A stretch of DNA of 9,999 nucleotides from Chloroflexota bacterium (GTDB lineage Bacteria > Chloroflexota > Dehalococcoidia > GIF9 > AB-539-J10), in the NCBI GenBank assembly GCA_030670425.1, contig DAOVBS010000011.1, forward strand, positions 1 to 9,999. Reading direction: 5' to 3'. Positions within the stretch are counted from its first letter, which is position 1. Every line of letters begins with the position of its first letter. The position numbers were made by a program, and so were the translations under genes. The notes under the pieces were generated by a model. That model did no database searches, was not told the DNA's origin, and was given only the letters and a program-made list of their open reading frames with translations. Below are positions 5,595-9,999 of this stretch, in pieces.

Positions 5595-7022
5595 ATGAAG
5601 AGCAAGGAAGAATACATTGAAAGTTTGAAAAAGCTGAAACCCGAGGTCTACATGTTCGGGGAGCGGGTCAAGAGTGTCGTGGACCATCCCATTATCAGAC
5701 CTTCAGTGAATGCGATGGCAGCAACCTATGAATTGGCCCGCGGTGATGTGATGACGGCTACCTCCCATCTAACTGGCAACCGGATAAACCGCTTCACTCA
5801 TATTCATCAAAGCAATGCTGACCTGGTGAATAAGTCGAAGATGGAGAGAATGCTTGGCTGCTATACCGGTGCCTGTTTTCAGCGCTGTGCTGGGATGGAT
5901 GCATTGAACGCCCTCTCTATAGTCACTTACGAGATCGATCAGAAGCACGGTACCGAATACAATAGGCGGTTTCTGAAGTATCTGGGATACGTGCAGGAAG
6001 ACGACCTGGCCTGCGGTGCTGCTATGACAGATGCCAAGGGTGATAGGAGCCTTCGGCCAGCAGAACAGCCTGATCCGGACCAGTATCTCCATGTAGTCAA
6101 GGAGGACGAAAGCGGCATTGTGGTGCGCGGCAGCAAGCTACACCAAACAGGAGTTCTCAACTCGCATGACATCATCGCTATGCCGACCAGAGCTATGAGG
6201 GCAGAAGACAGAGACTACGCTGTCTCATTCGCCATACCCAGCGATACCGCGGGCATTATGTATATCTATGGCCGGCAGCCATGCGACACACGGAAGATGG
6301 AAGGTGGAACCTTTGATGTTGGCAACCTGTACTACGGAGGCCACGAATGCATGGTCATCTTCGATGACGTATTTGTCCCCTGGGAGCGCGTGTTCATGTA
6401 TCGGGAATACGAGTTCGCTGCCGGTCTGGTGGAGAGGTTCGCCTCGTATCATCGACAGAGCTACGCCTGTAAGGCGGGAATGGGAGATGTCTTGATCGGT
6501 GCTGCCCAGACCATTGCCGAGTATAACGGTGTTGCGCAGGCCCCTCACGTGAGGGACAAGATCACCGAGATGAATCATCTTAACGAAACCATATTCTGCT
6601 GTAGCCTTGCCTGTGCCTACGAAGGTAGCAGGGAAGCTTGTGGAACGTACTACGTGAATTCCCTGATGGCCAACATTACCAAGCTGCACGTGACGAGAAT
6701 CCCATATGAGCTGGCCAAACTGGCGCACGAGATTGCTGGTGGTGCAGTGGTGACAATGCCTTCTGAAAAGGATTTCAGGGACCCCAAGATAGGCAAGTAT
6801 GTTGCCAGGTATCTTCAGGGTGTTGAGGGCGTTCCTGCGGAGTATCGCATTCGTATGCTGCGATTGATCGAAAGCCTTACGATGGGTCTGGGGGCGGCAT
6901 GTTATCTGCCGGAGTCTATGCATGGGGCAGGCTCGCCGCAGGCGCAGAAGATCATGATCGGGAGACAGGCCAATTTGGGGGGGAAGAAACAAGCCGCAAA
7001 GAGGCTGTGCGGGATTGAGTAG
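5595..7022 (+). CDS. abfD: 4-hydroxybutyryl-CoA dehydratase / vinylacetyl-CoA delta-isomerase family protein
   Basis: 475 aa, close to the 490 aa of the Clostridium aminobutyricum enzyme. The reference enzyme turns 4-hydroxybutyryl-CoA into crotonyl-CoA by a radical mechanism using FAD and a [4Fe-4S] cluster, and isomerises vinylacetyl-CoA. Visible residues: C94-x3-C98 with Q96 (reference C99, Q101, C103); a KLHQTG segment (181-186) of the flavin domain; E251 before IFDDVFVPWERVF; and HRQSYACK with H286, Y290, C292 and K293 (reference H292, Y296, C299, K300). All four cluster ligands are present, unlike in the 4-hydroxyphenylacetate monooxygenase relatives. The His-to-Cys spacing is one residue shorter than in the reference. 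I chose ATG 5595 because GGAGG at 5584-5588 is 6 nt upstream; an in-frame TTG at 5580 would overlap that site. With the preceding dehydrogenase it suggests 4-hydroxybutyrate/4-aminobutyrate or succinate-linked C4 metabolism. The exact substrate is uncertain. Confidence 0.88.
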   Translation: MKSKEEYIESLKKLKPEVYMFGERVKSVVDHPIIRPSVNAMAATYELARGDVMTATSHLTGNRINRFTHIHQSNADLVNKSKMERMLGCYTGACFQRCAGMDALNALSIVTYEIDQKHGTEYNRRFLKYLGYVQEDDLACGAAMTDAKGDRSLRPAEQPDPDQYLHVVKEDESGIVVRGSKLHQTGVLNSHDIIAMPTRAMRAEDRDYAVSFAIPSDTAGIMYIYGRQPCDTRKMEGGTFDVGNLYYGGHECMVIFDDVFVPWERVFMYREYEFAAGLVERFASYHRQSYACKAGMGDVLIGAAQTIAEYNGVAQAPHVRDKITEMNHLNETIFCCSLACAYEGSREACGTYYVNSLMANITKLHVTRIPYELAKLAHEIAGGAVVTMPSEKDFRDPKIGKYVARYLQGVEGVPAEYRIRMLRLIESLTMGLGAACYLPESMHGAGSPQAQKIMIGRQANLGGKKQAAKRLCGIE

Positions 7023-7036
7023 ACAACCGTTTAGAG

Positions 7037-7057
7037 CCGCTGCGGGGTCTGCCGCGG
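7037..7057. terminator. hairpin between convergent genes, possible bidirectional terminator
   Basis: CCGCTGC (7037-7043), loop GGGGTCT, and GCCGCGG (7051-7057) form a G+C-rich 7-bp stem with one mismatch. It lies between the stop of the dehydratase gene (7022) and the stop of rbfA (7078), which face each other. Neither side has a good T-tract, so this is only a position-supported candidate. Confidence 0.3.
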
Positions 7058-7077
7058 ATCTCATTCACTGCTGTAGG

Positions 7078-7437
7078 CTAGACGTCAGGCTTCTGAATAT
7101 CGCTAACTTGCTCGATTATCCCCAGCAGGGTCGCTCCCCGCTCAATGGAATCGTCGTAGCGAAAGCTGAGCTGCGGAACGTGTCTCAGCCTCAGGCGTGA
7201 AGACAGCTCTCTGCGCAGGAATCCGGAGGCAGCATTGAAACCTGCTAGCATCTCTGTCTTGTTCTCTTCGTTTCCCAAGATACTGACGAAGACCTTGGCA
7301 TAGGTGAGGTCGGGGGAGACTGACACCTGCGTTACGGAAATAAGGGTGCTGAGTCTGGGATCGTTGACCTCGCGCTCGAGCAGCCAACTTATCTCTTGTT
7401 TGATGGTCTTGTTCAATCGCTCAGTGCGTCTAGACAC
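7078..7437 (-). CDS. rbfA: 30S ribosome-binding factor A
   Basis: About 119 aa, a normal RbfA length. RbfA binds the immature 30S subunit and helps 16S rRNA 5'-end maturation. The sequence shows the family pattern: RRTERLNKTIKQEISWLL at the N-terminus, the conserved NDPRL, ISVTQVSVSPDLTYAKVFVSI (KH-type strand-helix core), FNAASGFLRREL, and LRLRHVPQLSFRYDDSIERG near the end. The start is ambiguous. GTG 7437 has GAGAGG 6 nt upstream and begins where the family usually begins. A TTG at 7458 in frame would add seven residues but has no visible ribosome-binding site. The gene lies 45 bases after infB on the same strand, the classical arrangement, and should be the last visible gene of that operon. 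Confidence 0.93.
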   Translation of the reverse strand: MSRRTERLNKTIKQEISWLLEREVNDPRLSTLISVTQVSVSPDLTYAKVFVSILGNEENKTEMLAGFNAASGFLRRELSSRLRLRHVPQLSFRYDDSIERGATLLGIIEQVSDIQKPDV

Positions 7438-7482
7438 CCTAGGCCTCTCGAAGAGCAAACAAGGACTGACTGGGAGGCTGTG

Positions 7483-9273
7483 TTAGGTTACCTTCTCTCT
7501 TCTGTAGAGTTCGATGATGTCACCGACTTGGAAGTCGCCAAATCCTTCTAGGCCCACGCCACATTCAAGGCCAGCAGCGACTTCGGCGATGTCGTCCTTG
7601 AAGCGTCTCAAGCCCGACACACGGGACTCGCAGACTACCTCGTTCTGCCTCAGTACCTTGGCTTTGGCATCCCGCCACATTTTGCCTTCCTTGACATACA
7701 CTCCCGCAACCTTAATTCGCTTGCTGCTAGAGAATACCGCCCGTACCTCAGCACGTCCGCCGAGGACATCGGCATAGGTTGGCTGCAGCATCCCCTTCAG
7801 CGCCCTGTCCATATCTTCCTCGAGTCGATAGATCACGTCGTAATGCTGAATGCTCACTCCTTCGGCCTCAGCTAGCTGCTGTGCTCCAGGAGCTAGACTG
7901 GTGTTGAAGCCAATAACGATACCTTTCGAGGCCGAGGCCAGAAGCACATCGCTCTCCGTGATGCTGCCGCTGGAAGCCTGAACGATATTGGCTCTCGTCT
8001 TTTCGGTATTCAGTTGCTCTATGCAGTTCCTTATTGGCTCTATGCTGCCTTGAACATCCGTCTTCAAGACGATGTTGAGTTCCTTCAGTTGTCCGTTGCT
8101 TATTTGGCTGGAAAGGACGCTTAGACTCAGGGGCACGCGCGCCCTTGGAGACTCATGTCTTTCTGCAATGCTTCGTGCTTGGTGCTCGTCGGCAACTGTG
8201 GCGAAGAGTTCACCAGCCTCTGGCACCGCGTTGAGGCCAAGGATCCCCACTGGATTCGATGGTTCGGCCTTCTTGACCCGGGTTCCGTTGTCATCGAACA
8301 TGGCTTTGACTTTGCCCCAGGTATGACCGGCAACCAGGATCTGGCCAATCTCCAGGGTGCCCTTTTGAATCAGGAGGGTAGCCAGAACACCTTTCGTCTT
8401 GTCAAGCTTGGCCTCAATGACAATGCCTTCTGCAGCGCAATCGGGAACAGCTTTCAGGTCCAATATGTCAGCAACGAGGAAAAGGTTTTCCAGCAAATCA
8501 GGGATTCCTTGCCCTTGCTTGGCCGAGATCGGAACGCAGACGATATCGCCACCCCATTCCTCGATAATCAAACCCGAATCCGCAAGCTGTTGTTTGGCGC
8601 GGTCGATATTGGCATCTGGCTTGTCAGTCTTGTTAAGAGCAACCACCAGGGGTACTCGTGCGGCCTTGGCATGGCTTATGGCCTCGATGGTCTGGGGCAT
8701 GACGCCATCATCGGCGGCGACTACCAGGATTACTATGTCGGTTGCCTGTGCTCCGCGAGCCCTCATGGCGGTGAAAGCTTTGTGGCCGGGGGTGTCTAGA
8801 AAGGTAATTCTGCGTCCGTCCACCACGGCTTGATAGGCGCCCGTGTGCTGGGTAATAGCCCCGGCCTCATGAGCAGTCACATTCGTCTTCCTGATAGCGT
8901 CCAGGAGAGTCGTCTTGCCGTGGTCGACATGTCCCATCACGGTGACTACCGGAGGGCGGGGTTTCAGTTTACCCCTGCTTCGCCCTGCGCGCGAAGGCTG
9001 GACGTGACGCTCTGCCTGTTGCTTGACCTTGTAGCCAAAATCTTGGGCTACCCTCGCGGCGGTATCGAAATCGATGGTTTGGTTGATATTAGCCATGACA
9101 CCCTGCCGCATGAGTTGCTTGATGGCCTTCGCTGGCTCTATCTCTAGCTTGTCGGCCAGTTGTTTCACAGTCAGAGAAAGCGCAAGCTCGAGTTTGGCTG
9201 AACTTGGGTGACTTGTTACACCCGTGTCTTTCGCTTTCCGGCTGACATTTGACTCTAGCTTTCGGCTACTCAA
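7483..9273 (-). CDS. infB: translation initiation factor IF-2
   Basis: 596 aa. It is a GTPase that brings initiator fMet-tRNA to the 30S subunit and promotes subunit joining. Visible parts: an N-terminal IF2N domain (about 33-82, LTVKQLADKLEI to FGY), a short basic linker, then the G domain with GHVDHGKT (114-121), GAITQHTGAY (138-147), DTPGH (160-164), NKTD (214-217) and SAK (250-252). Domains II, III and the C-terminal fMet-tRNA-binding domain follow. The protein lacks the long N-terminal extension of E. coli IF-2 (890 aa); a length near 600 is what I recall for Dehalococcoides relatives. The start is TTG at 9273, supported by AAGGAGAG at 9281-9288 (7 nt spacing). The gene overlaps the ylxR stop by 8 bases, implying translational coupling. 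Confidence 0.97.
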   Translation of the reverse strand: MSSRKLESNVSRKAKDTGVTSHPSSAKLELALSLTVKQLADKLEIEPAKAIKQLMRQGVMANINQTIDFDTAARVAQDFGYKVKQQAERHVQPSRAGRSRGKLKPRPPVVTVMGHVDHGKTTLLDAIRKTNVTAHEAGAITQHTGAYQAVVDGRRITFLDTPGHKAFTAMRARGAQATDIVILVVAADDGVMPQTIEAISHAKAARVPLVVALNKTDKPDANIDRAKQQLADSGLIIEEWGGDIVCVPISAKQGQGIPDLLENLFLVADILDLKAVPDCAAEGIVIEAKLDKTKGVLATLLIQKGTLEIGQILVAGHTWGKVKAMFDDNGTRVKKAEPSNPVGILGLNAVPEAGELFATVADEHQARSIAERHESPRARVPLSLSVLSSQISNGQLKELNIVLKTDVQGSIEPIRNCIEQLNTEKTRANIVQASSGSITESDVLLASASKGIVIGFNTSLAPGAQQLAEAEGVSIQHYDVIYRLEEDMDRALKGMLQPTYADVLGGRAEVRAVFSSSKRIKVAGVYVKEGKMWRDAKAKVLRQNEVVCESRVSGLRRFKDDIAEVAAGLECGVGLEGFGDFQVGDIIELYRREKVT

Positions 9274-9553
9274 TCCCAGTCTCTCCTTGGCAAGATGCTG
9301 TGTACGTCAGCAGAGCTTGACGATCGTCATTGCTAAGCTTTGTCCGCAGGGCATGTTCTAAACGGTTCCCTTTCAGTGCTAGCTCCCAGCAGTTCTTCTG
9401 TGGACATAGATAGGCGCCCCTGCCTAGTTTCTTGGCAGATAGGTCCACCTCAACATTTCCATCGTTGGTACACACCAAGCGGATCAAGGCTTTCTTGTCT
9501 CTCGTCTGTCTGCAGGCTATGCAAGTACGTTGAGGGAGACGCTTATTCCTCAT
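9266..9553 (-). CDS. ylxR: YlxR/RnpM family RNA-binding protein
   Basis: 95 aa. The family signature is clear: [19 protein letters not shown] (9-27) with C11 and C14, then a [12 protein letters not shown] segment (37-50) and a C-terminal helical part. YlxR is a small nucleic-acid-binding protein encoded between nusA and infB in many bacteria; the Bacillus subtilis member has been renamed RnpM for its effect on RNase P. The start is ATG 9553, with GAGGAGG ending about 6 nt upstream. That site is formed by the acidic codons at the end of nusA, so the two genes overlap by 11 bases. The end overlaps the infB start. The reading frame stays open further upstream, but that part only shadows nusA. 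Confidence 0.95.
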   Translation of the reverse strand: MRNKRLPQRTCIACRQTRDKKALIRLVCTNDGNVEVDLSAKKLGRGAYLCPQKNCWELALKGNRLEHALRTKLSNDDRQALLTYTASCQGETGIE

Positions 9554-9999
9554 GCTCTTCCTCCTCAACGTGCACCTTGCGTTTCCTATGCACCTTACTT
9601 GTAGTTTTGCCTTTCGCCGGTGTGCCGAATTTCCTTCTGTCTGGCATGATGTCCTCGGCGAAGCGGATCTGGGTTTTCTCTGCTTGGCCCTCGGAAGTGG
9701 CTTCCGCAGCGGATGTGAATACGTCACTGGCCAGAAGTACCTCCAGTTTTTCACCTCCGGTTTCGGCAGGCGATTCAATTTCCTCGACAACGGGCTCTGT
9801 TTCTTGGATTTCGCTCGGTGGGATAGAGGGCAGTCCTTCCTCTATTGCCGGCTCGGTAACAGGCTCCGGCAAGCTTGGCTTCTCTGCCTCAGCGGCAGAG
9901 ACGCTCTTGATGTCGATTCGCCAACCTGTCAGCCTGGCTGCCAGTCGGGCGTTTTGCCCTCCTTTCCCTATGGCTAGAGATAGCTGCTTGTCGGGAACA
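9543..9999 (-). CDS. nusA: transcription termination/antitermination protein NusA, C-terminal part
   Basis: The gene enters from the right edge of the window; 151 residues and the TAA stop (9543-9545) are visible. The first visible residues, [19 protein letters not shown] followed by [11 protein letters not shown], are the end of the second KH domain of NusA, which binds nascent RNA. The [11 protein letters not shown] loop is the KH signature. After it comes a tail of roughly 115 residues: a long Pro/Glu-rich acidic segment, the short block [10 protein letters not shown], a basic patch ([15 protein letters not shown]) and a final acidic run VEEEEHEE. NusA binds RNA polymerase and modulates pausing and termination. 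The tail is unlike the helical acidic repeats of E. coli NusA and looks disordered. It is followed with overlap by ylxR and infB. Confidence 0.93.
   Translation of the reverse strand, partial: VPDKQLSLAIGKGGQNARLAARLTGWRIDIKSVSAAEAEKPSLPEPVTEPAIEEGLPSIPPSEIQETEPVVEEIESPAETGGEKLEVLLASDVFTSAAEATSEGQAEKTQIRFAEDIMPDRRKFGTPAKGKTTSKVHRKRKVHVEEEEHEE

Noticed and set aside
6225..7064. Minus-strand open frame of 279 aa
   Set aside because: It is antisense to the clearly identified 4-hydroxybutyryl-CoA dehydratase homologue and has no recognisable domain.
8155..8799. Plus-strand open frame of 214 aa
   Set aside because: It is a shadow antisense to infB, whose GTPase motifs confirm the minus-strand reading.
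1..9999. CRISPR array, insertion sequence, phage or toxin-antitoxin genes
   Set aside because: No regularly spaced repeats, transposase or integrase motifs, or paired small toxin/antitoxin genes were seen on either strand.

Overview
This window looks like chromosomal DNA of moderate G+C from an anaerobic bacterium, most likely an uncultured Dehalococcoidia-type member of the Chloroflexota. Four points support that, all from recall of the families rather than a search: a short IF-2 (596 aa); a nusA-ylxR-infB-rbfA order; a tiny DUF5679-type zinc-ribbon protein beside an inositol-phosphate synthase; and a fermentation-type 4-hydroxybutyryl-CoA dehydratase homologue. GTG and TTG starts are common. 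No rRNA, tRNA, CRISPR array, transposase or phage gene was seen.

Left part (1-1721, minus strand). A DUF5679-like 46-aa zinc ribbon (1513-1653) is followed by a short-form myo-inositol-1-phosphate synthase (262-1386). After that comes the N-terminus of a CDP-alcohol phosphatidyltransferase (1-145) that runs off the window edge. Together the last two suggest synthesis of inositol-containing phospholipid. A good sigma70-like promoter (1694-1721) faces this set.

Middle part (1722-3338). On the plus strand lies a C_GCAxxG_C_C-type cysteine-rich, putatively redox-active protein (1874-2374). Convergent to it is a minus-strand cysteine-containing protein resembling the L-2-amino-thiazoline-4-carboxylate hydrolase family (2439-3014). 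A 324-base gene-free divergent region (3015-3338) holds a minus-strand promoter candidate, a 12-mer direct repeat and an inverted repeat.

CoA-metabolism cluster (3339-7022, plus strand). It contains a crotonase-family protein, an acyl-CoA dehydrogenase and a 4-hydroxybutyryl-CoA dehydratase/vinylacetyl-CoA isomerase homologue. The obvious reading is 4-hydroxybutyryl-CoA to crotonyl-CoA, followed by reduction or oxidation at the C4-CoA level. Two details argue for caution: the crotonase has Cys where one catalytic Glu is expected, and the dehydratase has its third and fourth cluster ligands one residue closer together than the reference enzyme.

Right part (7078-9999, minus strand). This is the conserved transcription/translation operon nusA (3' part only), ylxR/rnpM, infB and rbfA. 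nusA/ylxR and ylxR/infB overlap by a few bases. It converges on the CoA cluster.

No clearly new multi-gene system is visible. The items most worth checking are the dehydratase ligand spacing, the altered crotonase active site, the unassigned small protein linked to inositol lipid synthesis, and several alternative-hairpin leaders.
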